The notes: generated from the sequence alone by a model not told the origin. 64,000 nt of DNA from Mycobacterium sp. (GCF_002863225.1 NZ_PKEK01000052.1:62001-126000); one strand, 5' to 3'. Shown: positions 1 through 8,137, numbered from the stretch's first letter. Numbers and translations: made by a program.

Positions 1-2
1 CG

Positions 3-491
3 GTGACTTCGATATTCCGGCCGACGGCCGACCTCGTCGACGACATCGGGCCCGAGGTCCGCAGCTGCGACGTCCAGTTCCGCCAGTTCGGTGCGAACAC
101 CGAATTCGCCGGGCCGATCAGCACCGTGCGCTGCCACCAGGACAACGCGCTGCTCAAGTCGGTGCTGTCGGAGCCGGGCGACGGTGGCGTCCTGGTGATC
201 GACGGGGGCGGCTCGCTGCACACCGCGCTGATCGGCGACCTGATCGCCGACCTGGCCCGCAGCAATGGGTGGGCCGGCGTGATCGTGAACGGCGCCGTGC
301 GTGACGCCGCCACCCTGCGTGGCATCGAGCTCGGCATCAAGGCGCTGGGCACCAATCCGCGCAAGAGCACCAAGACCGGCGCCGGCACCCGCGACGTCAC
401 CGTGGACCTCGGCGGGGTGGAGTTCGTTCCCGGCGACATCGCCTACAGCGACGACGACGGCATCGTGGTCGTCGCTGCCGACCCCGACTAG
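3..491 (+). CDS. rraA: RraA-family protein (RNase E activity regulator-like / former MenG)
   Basis: The 162-aa product has the RraA/MenG-like fold signature: a glycine-rich GGGSLHTALIGD stretch near residue 69, the VNGAVRDAATLRGI segment near 96 and the KALGTNPRKSTK segment near 115. These are the residues that in the family shape the central cavity and carry the conserved Arg-Asp pair. RraA proteins form ring trimers; some inhibit RNase E and others act as aldolases, so the biochemical role is uncertain. The GTG at base 3 gives an N-terminus (TSIFRPTADLVDDIGP) that agrees with mycobacterial homologues, so the gene is probably complete although it touches the window edge. It converges on ethA, whose stop overlaps its own by 4 bases. 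The rraA-ethA-ethR order is the one known from M. tuberculosis (Rv3853-Rv3855). Confidence 0.9.
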   Translation: MTSIFRPTADLVDDIGPEVRSCDVQFRQFGANTEFAGPISTVRCHQDNALLKSVLSEPGDGGVLVIDGGGSLHTALIGDLIADLARSNGWAGVIVNGAVRDAATLRGIELGIKALGTNPRKSTKTGAGTRDVTVDLGGVEFVPGDIAYSDDDGIVVVAADPD

Positions 492-1957
492 ACCGCCAGG
501 GCCGCCGGCTTCTTGGCGAAGCTCAGCGCCTCGTCGTCGACCTTCCCGCGGCGGATCAACTGCAGGTCCATGAAGTAGTTCTGCTTGAGCCGCCACGGTG
601 ACACGTGTCCGGCCTTGGGCAGGTAGTCCAGCGCGCGCAGCACGTAGCCGGGGGTGAAGTCCATCAGTGGGCGCTCGTCGACCGAATTGCCCGGGTGCTG
701 CGGAACCACGGTGTCGTAGTGCTTCTCGTCCATGTAATTGATCACTCGGCAGACGAACTCCGACACCAGGTCGGCCTTCAACGTCCAGGATGCGTTGGTG
801 TAGCCGATGGTGAATGCCATGTTCGGCAGGCCGGTCAGCATCATGCCCTTGAACGCCATCGTGTCGTTGAGGTCGACGGCCTCCCCGTTCCGCCGGATCT
901 CGGCGCCACCGAACAGCTGCAGGTTCAAACCCGTTGCGGTGATGATGATGTCGGCCTCGATCTCCTTGCCGGAGCCGAGCTTGATTCCGGTCTTGGTGAA
1001 CCGTTCGATGGTGTCGGTGACGACGTCGGCCTGCCCCTTGCGGATGGTCTTGAACAGATCGCCGTTGGGCGCCAGACACAGGCGCTGGTCCCACGGGTTG
1101 TAGCTCGGGCCGAAGTGCTTCTCCACGTCATAGCCCTCCGGCAGCCGGTGCTTGGCCATGGTCAGCAACGTCTTGCGCATCTGCTTCGGGAACTTGCGGG
1201 AGAACTGGTACTGGAATGTGCTGAACGCGATCCACTTCCACCGGTTCGCGGCGTGGGCGAGTTTGGTCGGCAGCCACTTGTTGGCCTGCTCGGCGAACGG
1301 GTCGCTCAGCGGCAGCGAGCCGATGTAACTCGGCGACCGCTGCAGCATCGTCACATGGCCGGCACCGGTCTTCACCAGCGACGGGATCAGTGTGATCGAG
1401 GTGGCGCCGGAGCCGATGACAACGATCTTCTTGCCGGCGTAGTCCAGGTCCTCGGGCCAGTGCTGCGGGTGGATCGTGGTGCCCTCGAAGTCGTCGTAAC
1501 CCTCGAACGTGGGCAGGTAACCCTTGTCGTAGTTGTAGTAACCGCTGCACGCGAACAGGAACGAGCAGGTGAGTTCTTCCGGCTGCCCGTCGTTCGCGAC
1601 GGTCAGGTGCCAACGGTTGTCCACGTCGGACCATTCAGCGGCCTGGACCTGGTGGCGGTAGCGGATGTTCTTGTCGATGCCGTTCTCGGTGGCGGCCTCT
1701 CTGATGTAGGCCTTGATCGACGCGCCGTCGGCGATCGACGTCGACGACTCCCACGGCTTGAACCGGAATCCCAGCGTGAACATGTCGGAGTCGGAACGAA
1801 TCCCGGGGTACTTGAACAGGTCCCAGGTGCCGCCGAGGTCGTCGCGGCGCTCGAGAATCGCATAGCTCTTGGACGGGCAGCGGTCCTGCAGGTGCCAGGC
1901 CGCGCTGATGCCGGAGATGCCGGCGCCGACGATCACAACATCGAGATGTTCAGTCAT
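488..1957 (-). CDS. ethA: FAD-dependent Baeyer-Villiger monooxygenase, EthA-like
   Basis: The 489-aa product equals EthA (Rv3854c) in length. It shows an N-terminal FAD Rossmann motif (GAGISG, residues 11-16), GGTWDLFKYPG at 42-52, the Baeyer-Villiger fingerprint FxGxxxHxxxWP (F157, H163, W167-P168) and a second NADPH-binding Rossmann motif (GSGATS, 182-187). The family oxidises ketones to esters with NADPH and O2. The M. tuberculosis member activates the thioamide prodrug ethionamide, and its natural substrate is unsettled. The gene diverges from a TetR gene across a 76-bp region with a long palindrome, the ethA/ethR arrangement in which EthR represses ethA. It is intact, with no frameshift. 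Assignment as the EthA orthologue rests on sequence plus synteny and is strong. Confidence 0.95.
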   Translation of the reverse strand: MTEHLDVVIVGAGISGISAAWHLQDRCPSKSYAILERRDDLGGTWDLFKYPGIRSDSDMFTLGFRFKPWESSTSIADGASIKAYIREAATENGIDKNIRYRHQVQAAEWSDVDNRWHLTVANDGQPEELTCSFLFACSGYYNYDKGYLPTFEGYDDFEGTTIHPQHWPEDLDYAGKKIVVIGSGATSITLIPSLVKTGAGHVTMLQRSPSYIGSLPLSDPFAEQANKWLPTKLAHAANRWKWIAFSTFQYQFSRKFPKQMRKTLLTMAKHRLPEGYDVEKHFGPSYNPWDQRLCLAPNGDLFKTIRKGQADVVTDTIERFTKTGIKLGSGKEIEADIIITATGLNLQLFGGAEIRRNGEAVDLNDTMAFKGMMLTGLPNMAFTIGYTNASWTLKADLVSEFVCRVINYMDEKHYDTVVPQHPGNSVDERPLMDFTPGYVLRALDYLPKAGHVSPWRLKQNYFMDLQLIRRGKVDDEALSFAKKPAALAV

Positions 1958-1977
1958 GCCGACACGCTATCAACGCC

Positions 1978-2016
1978 GTGTCGAATCAGTCAACACCCTG
2001 TTGATTAACTCGACAC
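1978..2016. promoter_or_regulatory. Palindromic operator between ethA and ethR
   Basis: A 39-bp imperfect palindrome fills the gap between the divergent ethA and ethR starts. The outer arms are GTGTCGA (1978-1984) and TCGACAC (2010-2016). The inner arms are TCAACA and TGTTGA around a short centre. A further CGACAC half-site lies at 1960-1965, facing GTGTCG at 1978-1983. Known M. tuberculosis EthR binds an unusually long operator in this same gap as a multimer. The layered half-sites here fit such cooperative binding, which is inferred. Confidence 0.75.
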
Positions 2017-2033
2017 CGTGTAAAGTAACGCGG

Positions 2034-2672
2034 GTGGCGCCCGTCAGATCCAAACCCACCCAACGAGGCCGGCGCTCTGCGCGCCCGTCGGGCGACGACC
2101 GCGAGCTGGCGATCCTCACCACCGCCGAGAGGCTGCTCGAACGCCGGCAGCTGGCCGACATCTCCGTCGACGACCTGGCCAAGGGTGCCGGCATCTCCCG
2201 GCCCACGTTCTACTTCTACTACCCGTCGAAAGACGCGGTGCTGCTGACGCTGTTCGAGCGGGTCATCATCGAGGCGGACTCCGCCCTGGAGAGCATGGTG
2301 GCCAATCCCCCGGCCGACCTGAAAGCGTTGTGGCGCATCGGCATCAACGTGTTCGTCGAGACTTTCGGCTCGCATCGCGCGGTGTCGTTGGCCGCCGACT
2401 CCGCGCGCACCAACGCCGACGTTCGCAAGCTGTGGTCGCGGTTCATGGAGAAGTGGGTCGGCCACATCGCGGTGGTGATCGAGACCGAACGGGCCCGCGG
2501 CGCGGCGCCGGTGACGCTGCCGGCGGCCGAGCTGTCGGCGGCGCTGAACCTGCTCAACGAGAAACTGATGCTGACCTCCTTCGCCGACGACAGCCCCTCG
2601 GTGCCCAAGGAACGGCTGCTCGAGACCCTGGTGCACATCTGGATGTCCAGCATCTACGGCGAACAGGCCTAG
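2034..2672 (+). CDS. ethR: TetR-family repressor, EthR-like
   Basis: This 212-aa protein has an N-terminal TetR helix-turn-helix: the stretch from residue 20 (RPSGDDRELAIL) through LADISVDDLAKGAGISRPTFYFYYPSKDAVLL matches EthR almost residue for residue. The C-terminal ligand domain keeps ALWRIGINVFVETFGSHRAV and ends in LVHIWMSSIYGEQA. EthR represses the divergent ethA and is released by hydrophobic ligands. The GTG at 2034 is preferred because it gives EthR-like length. Upstream in-frame starts would run back through the operator and into ethA. It lies 26 bases upstream of a dinB-type gene on the same strand, so the two could be co-transcribed. Confidence 0.94.
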   Translation: MAPVRSKPTQRGRRSARPSGDDRELAILTTAERLLERRQLADISVDDLAKGAGISRPTFYFYYPSKDAVLLTLFERVIIEADSALESMVANPPADLKALWRIGINVFVETFGSHRAVSLAADSARTNADVRKLWSRFMEKWVGHIAVVIETERARGAAPVTLPAAELSAALNLLNEKLMLTSFADDSPSVPKERLLETLVHIWMSSIYGEQA

Positions 2673-2691
2673 CGCTCGTCGGCAGTCGATG

Positions 2692-2705
2692 CGAACATAT
2701 GTTCG
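2692..2705. promoter_or_regulatory. SOS-box-like palindrome (CGAAC-N4-GTTCG) over the dinB start
   Basis: The sequence CGAACATATGTTCG is a perfect 14-bp palindrome that fits the core of the mycobacterial/Bacillus LexA box (TCGAAC-N4-GTTCGA) except for the outermost base on each side. The ATG of the polymerase gene begins inside it at 2699. If LexA binds here, repression would act at the 5' end of the transcript, which suggests a leaderless or very short leader and possibly use of the GTG at 2705. Confidence 0.55.
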
Positions 2706-3913
2706 TGCGGGTTCCCGGCGGTGAAGCCACCATTCTGCACGCGGACCTCGACTCGTTCTACGCATCCGTCGAGCAGCGTGACGATCCGGGCCTGCGCGGA
2801 CGGCCGGTGATCGTCGGCGGCGGGGTGGTGCTGGCCGCCAGCTACGAGGCCAAGGCGTACGGCGTGCGCACCGCGATGGGCGGCGCCCAGGCCCGGCGAC
2901 TGTGCCCGCAGGCGGTCGTGGTCGCGCCCCGGATGTCGGCGTACAGCCAAGCCAGCGACGCGGTGTTCGAGGTCTTTCGCGACACCTCCCCGCTGGTCGA
3001 GGCCATCTCGGTCGACGAGGCGTTCCTGGACGTCGGAGGCTTGCAGCGGGTCTCGGGTACGCCGGTGCAGATCGCATCCCGGCTGCGCGACGAGGTCCGC
3101 GATCGGGTCGGGCTGCCGATCACGGTCGGTATCGCGCGGACGAAGTTCCTGGCCAAGGTCGCCAGCCAGGAGGCGAAGCCCGACGGCCTGCTGCTGGTCC
3201 CGCCCGGGCGCGAGCTGGCCTTCCTGCACCCGCTGCCGGTGCGCCGGTTGTGGGGTGTCGGCGCGGTCACCGCGGACAAGCTGCGGGCGCACGGCATCGA
3301 GCGGGTCGCCGACGTGGCTGAGCTCAGCGAGTCCATGCTGGCCTCGATGGTGGGCCCGGCGATGGGACGACAACTGTTCGCGCTGTCACGCAACATCGAC
3401 CGTCGGCGGGTGACGACGGGGGTCCGGCGCCGGTCGGTCGGGGCGCAGCGGGCGCTGGGCCGCGCCGGTAACGGCATGTCGGCGGCGGAGGTGGACGCCG
3501 TGGTGATCGGCTTGATCGATCGGATCGCCGGCCGGATGCGGGCATCGGGCCGGACCGGCCGGACCGTGACATTGCGGTTGCGGTTCAACGACTTTGGCCG
3601 GGTCACCCGCTCGCGCACCCTGCCGCAGGCGACCTGCTCCACCGAAGCCCTGCTGGGTGCCGCCCGACAGTTGGTCGCGGCCGCCGCGCCGCTGATCGCC
3701 GAACGTGGGCTCACGCTGGTCGGTTTCGCGGTGTCGGAAATCGATCGCGACGGCGCCGAGCAGCTGGTGCTGCCCTTCACCACCGGCGCCGACCCCGGAA
3801 TCGTCGACGCGGCGATCGACGACGTGCGCCGACGCTACGGCAAAGCCGCGTTGACCCGCGGCGTGCTGGTCGGCCGCGACGCCGGTGTGGAGGTCCCGCA
3901 TCTGCCGGACTGA
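2699..3913 (+). CDS. dinB: DNA polymerase IV-like Y-family polymerase (DinB3 type)
   Basis: The 404-aa product is a translesion polymerase. It carries the first catalytic motif DLDSFYASVEQ near residue 16, SYEAKAYGVR near 47, the SVDEAFLD catalytic acidic motif near 103, the ITVGIARTKFLAKVAS segment near 140 and a helix-hairpin-helix region (VGAVTADKLRAHG). A QLVLPF hexapeptide at 355-360 resembles the beta-clamp-binding motif. Its position beside ethR matches what is known for DinB3 of Mycobacterium smegmatis, distinct from DinX and DinP. Start choice is uncertain: ATG 2699 lies inside an SOS-box-like palindrome, and GTG 2705 would remove only two residues. Upstream frames overlapping ethR are rejected. 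The protein looks catalytically intact. Confidence 0.9.
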   Translation: MFVRVPGGEATILHADLDSFYASVEQRDDPGLRGRPVIVGGGVVLAASYEAKAYGVRTAMGGAQARRLCPQAVVVAPRMSAYSQASDAVFEVFRDTSPLVEAISVDEAFLDVGGLQRVSGTPVQIASRLRDEVRDRVGLPITVGIARTKFLAKVASQEAKPDGLLLVPPGRELAFLHPLPVRRLWGVGAVTADKLRAHGIERVADVAELSESMLASMVGPAMGRQLFALSRNIDRRRVTTGVRRRSVGAQRALGRAGNGMSAAEVDAVVIGLIDRIAGRMRASGRTGRTVTLRLRFNDFGRVTRSRTLPQATCSTEALLGAARQLVAAAAPLIAERGLTLVGFAVSEIDRDGAEQLVLPFTTGADPGIVDAAIDDVRRRYGKAALTRGVLVGRDAGVEVPHLPD

Positions 3914-3932
3914 TGTGCTGGCCCGCTCGGCC

Positions 3933-4466
3933 TCAAAACGCGCGGCTGCCATCGGGTTTGAGGACGAAGCCGTGATCGCCCAGCACGCACACGGTCATCG
4001 CGTCGGCCGCCGCGCAGGTGGCCGAGCCGGAGAAGGTGAGTTTGCTTCCCGCGGGCAGCAGTTTGTACGAGTCCGGGTCGACAGTCCGTATCGACGGGAC
4101 ATCCGGTGGTGGGCCGTGGAACTGCTCCATGGCCGCAAGATCGACGTTCCTGAAGTCAGCCGGTGCAGTCTCCATGCCTGCTGTGACGCCGACGGCGTTG
4201 TACGACGTTCCAGGTAGGTCGCCCCAGCATGACGCCGTCTTGACGTTGGGGTTCGCCTTCCACGTGTAAGTGATCCGGCACCGATAACCGCCCGGGGTGC
4301 CGAAATTGACGCCGTAGGTAGTCGGATAGTTGTAGTACTTCCCGAGGTCTTCCGGTTCGACTGGGGTGTACCCGCTCAGGTCCGGCAGCGGATCGGGATC
4401 AGCGGCCGCCGGCGGGACGGCGACAGCGGTGAGCGCCATCGCCAGAACCACCAGTCGATGCGCCAT
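3933..4466 (-). CDS. Secreted hypothetical protein with four cysteines
   Basis: I do not recognise a named family in this 177-aa protein. It begins with a typical Sec signal peptide (MAHRLVVLAMALTAVAVPPAAA, shown here only as a hydrophobic run of about 20 residues) with probable cleavage after AAA near residue 22. The mature part holds four cysteines, in RCR, SCW, TCA and VCV contexts, which could form two disulfides, and is rich in Gly, Pro and Tyr. It converges on dinB with a 19-base gap and is followed by the PHP-domain gene on the same strand. Small secreted proteins of this layout are common in mycobacteria. Function is unknown. Confidence 0.7.
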   Translation of the reverse strand: MAHRLVVLAMALTAVAVPPAAADPDPLPDLSGYTPVEPEDLGKYYNYPTTYGVNFGTPGGYRCRITYTWKANPNVKTASCWGDLPGTSYNAVGVTAGMETAPADFRNVDLAAMEQFHGPPPDVPSIRTVDPDSYKLLPAGSKLTFSGSATCAAADAMTVCVLGDHGFVLKPDGSRAF

Positions 4467-4504
4467 GGCCCAACCCTAGAGCGGTCGCCGCCTCGACCTT
4501 GGCG

Positions 4505-5512
4505 CTAATTCTGGCGGGTGCGGGCCAGCAGTTTGTCCACCGGCCAGGTGTTGACGATGCGGTCCACCGGCACCCCCGCCTCGAGCGCGCGCTGGGCGCC
4601 GTAGCCGAGGAAGTCGAGTTGGCCCGGCGCATGCGCGTCGGTGTCGATGCTGAAATCGCAGCCGATCTCCAGCGCCAGGTTCAGCAGCCGGGTCGGCGGA
4701 TCGCGACGCTCGGGCCGGGAGTTGATCTCGACGGCGGTGCCGTGCTCGAGGCAGGCGGTGAACACCGCTTCGGCGTCGAACGTCGACTCCTTGCGGACGC
4801 CGCGGTTTCCCGCGACCAGCCGGCCGGTGCAGTGCCCCAGCACATCGGCATGGGGGTTGCTGACGGCGGCGACCATCCGGCGCGTCATCGCCGGGGCGTC
4901 CATCGACAGCTTCGAATGCACGCTGGCCACCACGATGTCGAGGCGTTCCAACAGCTCCGGCTCCTGGTCCAGGCTGCCGTCGTCGAGGATGTCGACCTCG
5001 ATCCCGGTCAGGATCCGCATGGGCGCGAACTGATCCCGCAAACCGTCGATGACGTCGAGCTGCTTGCGCAGCCGCTCGGGAGAGAGCCCGTTGGCGATGG
5101 TCAACCGCGGCGAATGGTCAGTCAGCGCGCAGTACTCGTGCCCCAACGCCTTCGCCGTGGCCATCATCTCGTCGATGTTCGCCGAGCCGTCCGACCAGTT
5201 CGAGTGCAGGTGCAGGTCGCCGCGCAGCGCGGCACGTATCTCCCCGCCGCCGAGATCCTCGGCGGCGGAGCGCAATTCGACCAACGCGTCCGGCTCGCGA
5301 CCGGACCAGGCCTGGGCGATCACTTTGGCGGTCTTGGGACCGATCCCGGGCAGCGACTGCCAGCTGTTGGCCTGGCCGTGCCGCTCCCGCTCCGACTCAT
5401 CCAAGCCCTCGACGATGTCGGCGGCGTTGCGGTACGCCATCACCCGCCTGGTGTCTTCCCGGGCGCGGTCCTTGAAGTAGGCGATCTGTCGCAGAGCGGC
5501 TACGGGATCCAT
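4505..5512 (-). CDS. PHP-domain phosphoesterase with N-terminal helix-hairpin-helix region
   Basis: The 335-aa product equals M. tuberculosis Rv3856c in length and position. The N-terminal third has a helix-hairpin-helix-like segment (SLPGIGPKTAKVIAQAW, near residue 53) as in the C-terminal part of PolX enzymes. The PHP metal-binding motifs follow: GDLHLHSNWSDG near 100, LTDHS near 132, GIEVDIL near 166, VASVHSK near 192, GHC near 220, EINSRPERRDP near 260 and DTDAHAPGQLD near 288. PHP domains use a trinuclear metal site for phosphoester hydrolysis. Here the polymerase part of PolX is absent, so a DNA-end or 3' processing phosphatase role is inferred only. ATG at 5512 starts at the conserved MDPVAALRQIAYF. 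Confidence 0.85.
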   Translation of the reverse strand: MDPVAALRQIAYFKDRAREDTRRVMAYRNAADIVEGLDESERERHGQANSWQSLPGIGPKTAKVIAQAWSGREPDALVELRSAAEDLGGGEIRAALRGDLHLHSNWSDGSANIDEMMATAKALGHEYCALTDHSPRLTIANGLSPERLRKQLDVIDGLRDQFAPMRILTGIEVDILDDGSLDQEPELLERLDIVVASVHSKLSMDAPAMTRRMVAAVSNPHADVLGHCTGRLVAGNRGVRKESTFDAEAVFTACLEHGTAVEINSRPERRDPPTRLLNLALEIGCDFSIDTDAHAPGQLDFLGYGAQRALEAGVPVDRIVNTWPVDKLLARTRQN

Positions 5513-5530
5513 TTTTCCAGTGTGCCCCGT

Positions 5531-5629
5531 GCCGACGACGGGCAGAGCGCAGCGATGGGGAGGAGCGGCACAGTCAGCCCCCGCCGACGACGGTCAGAGC
5601 GCAGCGATGGGGAAGAGCGGCGCCATCAG
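5531..5629. repeat. Tandem direct repeat, two ~47-bp copies
   Basis: Copies at 5531-5578 and 5583-5629 share GCCGACGACGG, CAGAGCGCAGCGATGGGG and AGAGCGG blocks with about half a dozen differences. They lie between the PHP gene and the membrane-protein gene, both on the minus strand, so they are in a transcribed or terminator-proximal spacer. The CAGAGCGCAGCGATG core recalls short dispersed repeats seen in mycobacterial intergenic regions, which is inference from memory. No gene is encoded in this spacer. Confidence 0.7.
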
Positions 5630-5636
5630 CTGACGG

Positions 5637-6062
5637 TCAGAACTGGCCGGCGATGAATCCGGCCAGCAGCACCCCGAAGCCGCCCACCTCGCCGATGACC
5701 AGCGCCACCATTCCGAGCCGCATCGCCCGGTCGGGGTTGGCGAACTGGTTGTCGGTGTCCTGCTTCCAGCCATGGAAGATGTAGGTCCAGATCGCGACGA
5801 CGAAGAAGAACACCAGGACCATCGCCGCGGTCAGGTTGACCCAGGTGGGCCACACGCTGAGGTGGACGAACTCTGCAACCAGCAGCGCGGCGAAGGAGTA
5901 CAGCAGCGCAGCGCGGTGCGCGATGTCGACGTAGGGGTGGGCACGGTGATCCTCGGAGATCAGCACCTGCCGGTACTTCCAGACTCCGAGGATCAGGGCG
6001 AGCAGGAAGATCAGCCCGGCCGACAGCAAGGTGAGCTTGACGTCGATCGGCAATGCGACCAC
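5637..6062 (-). CDS. Four-helix integral membrane protein, unknown function
   Basis: The 141-aa product has four clear hydrophobic segments, near residues 9-29, 47-66, 72-92 and 114-137, and a short N-terminus. I do not recognise a named family. The GTG at 6062 (ALPIDVKLTLLSAGL) is preferred because it puts the start just before the first helix and avoids overlap with the divergent oxidoreductase at 6115. An ATG at 6116 would overlap that gene by two bases. The 52-bp gap between the two starts is the only room for promoters of both. A His and charged residues between helices (KYRQ, EDHRAH) are visible, but nothing points to a transport or redox role. Confidence 0.7.
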   Translation of the reverse strand: MVALPIDVKLTLLSAGLIFLLALILGVWKYRQVLISEDHRAHPYVDIAHRAALLYSFAALLVAEFVHLSVWPTWVNLTAAMVLVFFFVVAIWTYIFHGWKQDTDNQFANPDRAMRLGMVALVIGEVGGFGVLLAGFIAGQF

Positions 6063-6114
6063 GTCGGCGTACCGCCGCGGGCACTCCCGGCCGAGCTGGA
6101 CTACCGTCGGGCTC

Positions 6115-6966
6115 ATGCGATTCGCGTTCAAAACATCACCCCAAAACACCACCTGGGACCGGATGCTGGCCGTTTGGAAGGCCGCCGACGACATCGACGT
6201 CTTCGAGTCCGGCTGGACCTTCGACCACTTCTACCCGATCTTCAGCGACAGTACCGGGCCGTGTCTGGAGGGCTGGACGACGCTCACCGCACTGGCCCAG
6301 GCAACCACCCGACTGCGGCTCGGCACCCTGGTCACCGGCATCCACTACCGCCATCCGGCGGTGCTCGCCAATATGGTTGCCTCCCTTGACATCATCTCCA
6401 ACGGTCGGCTGGAACTGGGTATCGGTGCCGGGTGGAACGAAGAGGAGTCCGGCGCCTACGGCATCGAACTGGGCAGCATCAGAGAACGCTTCGACCGGTT
6501 CGAAGAGGCCTGCGAGGTGCTGACCAGTCTGCTCAGCAACGAGACCACCGACTTCGACGGGACGTTCTTCCAACTCAAGGACGCCCGCAACGAACCCAAA
6601 GGCCCGCAGCGCCCGCACCCGCCGATCTGCATCGGCGGCAGCGGCGAGAAGCGCACGCTGCGAATCACCGCGCGGTACGCCCAGCACTGGAACTTCGTCG
6701 GCGGCACCCCGCAGGAGTTCGCCCACAAGCGTGAAGTGCTGGCGTCGCACTGCGCCGACATCGGTCGCGACCCGAAAGAGATCATGACGTCGGCGCACCT
6801 GCGATTGGAGGACGACCTCGACTACGCGAAGGTCATCGACGACGCCGCGGGGCTGGCAGCCGAAGGCCTCGACCTGGGCATCGTGTACATCCCGACGCCA
6901 CACGATCCGGCCGTGCTGGACCCACTGGCCGAGGCGATCCGCGACTCCGGGCTGATCAGCTCTTAG
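6115..6966 (+). CDS. LLM-class F420-dependent oxidoreductase (Rv1855c-like)
   Basis: This 283-aa luciferase-like monooxygenase family protein starts MRFAFKTSPQNTTW. It has the FDHFYP segment near residue 37, the conserved LGTLVTGIHYRHPAVLANMVASLDIISNGRLELGIGAGW block (residues 71-106) and a later PHPPICIGGSGEKRTLRI segment near 169. Actinobacterial members use deazaflavin F420 rather than FMN, an inference from the subfamily. Substrates are unknown for most. It diverges from the membrane-protein gene and converges on the RDD gene, overlapping its stop by 4 bases. Confidence 0.85.
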   Translation: MRFAFKTSPQNTTWDRMLAVWKAADDIDVFESGWTFDHFYPIFSDSTGPCLEGWTTLTALAQATTRLRLGTLVTGIHYRHPAVLANMVASLDIISNGRLELGIGAGWNEEESGAYGIELGSIRERFDRFEEACEVLTSLLSNETTDFDGTFFQLKDARNEPKGPQRPHPPICIGGSGEKRTLRITARYAQHWNFVGGTPQEFAHKREVLASHCADIGRDPKEIMTSAHLRLEDDLDYAKVIDDAAGLAAEGLDLGIVYIPTPHDPAVLDPLAEAIRDSGLISS

Positions 6967-7577
6967 GTGATCGGCAGGCAGACCGACTTCACGAGCTTGT
7001 CCGCGATCGTCTGGCGCTTGGCATCCCACAGCGGGAACAGAAAGCCCACGTAGCAGATGACCGCGTCAATGGCGTGGGCGAACTGGCGCACGATCGACAT
7101 ACCGAACCCGAGCGGCTGGCCCGTCTCTTCGCTGACGACCTTGAACTTCAGCACTGACTTACCGATGCTCGAACCTGTGGTGCCCTGCTTGTAGCCCAGA
7201 TTCCAGAACACGAACACGAGCGCGACCAGCGCGGAAATGACGACCGCGGCGACGCCCAGGGTGGAGTTTCCGGTCGCGCACACGGTTCCGATCTGAAGCT
7301 CCGAGGTATCGGTGATGCACGCGGTTTCCTGCGTTGCCGCCTCGATGCCGAAGCCGATTCCCAAAATGACGGCGTAGGGCACGTAGTCGACGAGGAACGC
7401 CAGCACCCGGGTGAGCCACGGTGTGTAGGCCTCGGCGGGCAGGGCGCCGGGCTGGCCGCCCGGGGCCGACGGGTAGCCGGCCGGCGGCGGGTAGCTGCTC
7501 TGCGGCGGCGGATAGTTGCCCGGGGGCGGCGGGTAGCCGCTCGGCGGCGGCGGGTAGTTGCCGGGTGGAACGGTCAT
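6963..7577 (-). CDS. RDD-family membrane protein with proline-rich N-terminus
   Basis: The 204-aa product opens with a tract of about 45 residues of PPPP/GYPPPP/NYPPP repeats, cytoplasmic by analogy. An RDD domain follows: the first helix near 55-75 (WLTRVLAFLVDYVPYAVILGIG), a second near 105-127 and a third near 175-190. The typical Gly-Lys-rich GSSIGKSVLKFKVV lies between helices. RDD proteins are of poorly defined transport or scaffold role. Two cysteines lie in the loop between helices 1 and 2. The ATG at 7577 has GAAAGGGCGCCC upstream as a possible ribosome site. It overlaps the oxidoreductase stop in a convergent arrangement. Confidence 0.8.
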   Translation of the reverse strand: MTVPPGNYPPPPSGYPPPPGNYPPPQSSYPPPAGYPSAPGGQPGALPAEAYTPWLTRVLAFLVDYVPYAVILGIGFGIEAATQETACITDTSELQIGTVCATGNSTLGVAAVVISALVALVFVFWNLGYKQGTTGSSIGKSVLKFKVVSEETGQPLGFGMSIVRQFAHAIDAVICYVGFLFPLWDAKRQTIADKLVKSVCLPIT

Positions 7578-8137
7578 AGGGCGCCCTTTCTGCGGGGTCG
7601 CGGCAGTGCGGCTGGCCGGCCTACTGCTGCGCGAAATTGCTGGCGCACGCTAACAACGCCCCGTTGGAAATCACTTGGACCTGCCCGCGCCTCACCGACC
7701 TCAGCGTTGGAGAGGGGTTGGCGCCACCGTCCCGCGGCGGCGCCCAGTCGGGCGGCCGGCCCACGCGTACCGGGTCTCTGCGTCAGGTCGGAAGTCACAA
7801 AGTGATGACGTCCAGCAAACGCCCGTTGTTATCTACGGGACATTTGGAAAAGCTCAGAAGCCGAACCGCAGTAATTCGTCTGCCGTCACGAGACGCTCGT
7901 GCTTGGCGGGGAATTCACGGCTCCGAACCGGGTATCGAAAGAATGACCAGGCGATTCGGCCGACCCGGGAGCGGGTCATTGGGTTCATATACACGCTGCA
8001 TACTCCTGCGGTCGATTAGCTCAACCAGGCTCCACACCCCGCGGCGCCCATGCCGAACTAGTAGACACCCATTTGCTGGCAAATAGTGTAAGACGCGCCG
8101 AAGAATTTATCAAATGTTTCGGATGTGACGAATGTGA
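7578..8137. other. Intergenic region, 560 bp, with AT-richer half and inverted repeats
   Basis: No convincing protein-coding frame is seen here. The frames that stay open have Arg/Ser/Pro-rich, non-protein-like translations. Bases 7790-8130 are visibly less GC-rich. A perfect inverted repeat ATTTGC-TG-GCAAAT sits at 8071-8084, and CCGAA and TTCGG arms flank the AT-rich run at about 8098-8122. The segment separates the 3' end of gltD from the RDD gene start, so it may hold the RDD promoter and a gltD terminator. Confidence 0.5.

Noticed and set aside
605..2008. Long plus-strand open frame antisense to ethA
   Set aside because: It is the complement of a confident monooxygenase gene; the translation is low-complexity Val/Gly/Asp-rich and typical of high-GC shadow frames.
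8010..8060. tRNA-like fragment (GATTAGCTCAACCAGG) downstream of gltD
   Set aside because: Only a D-arm-like string is present. No anticodon stem, TPsiC arm or acceptor pairing could be built.
7637..8086. 149-aa plus-strand frame in the gap after the RDD gene
   Set aside because: Arg/Ser/Pro-rich with no secondary structure pattern or ribosome site; treated as non-coding.
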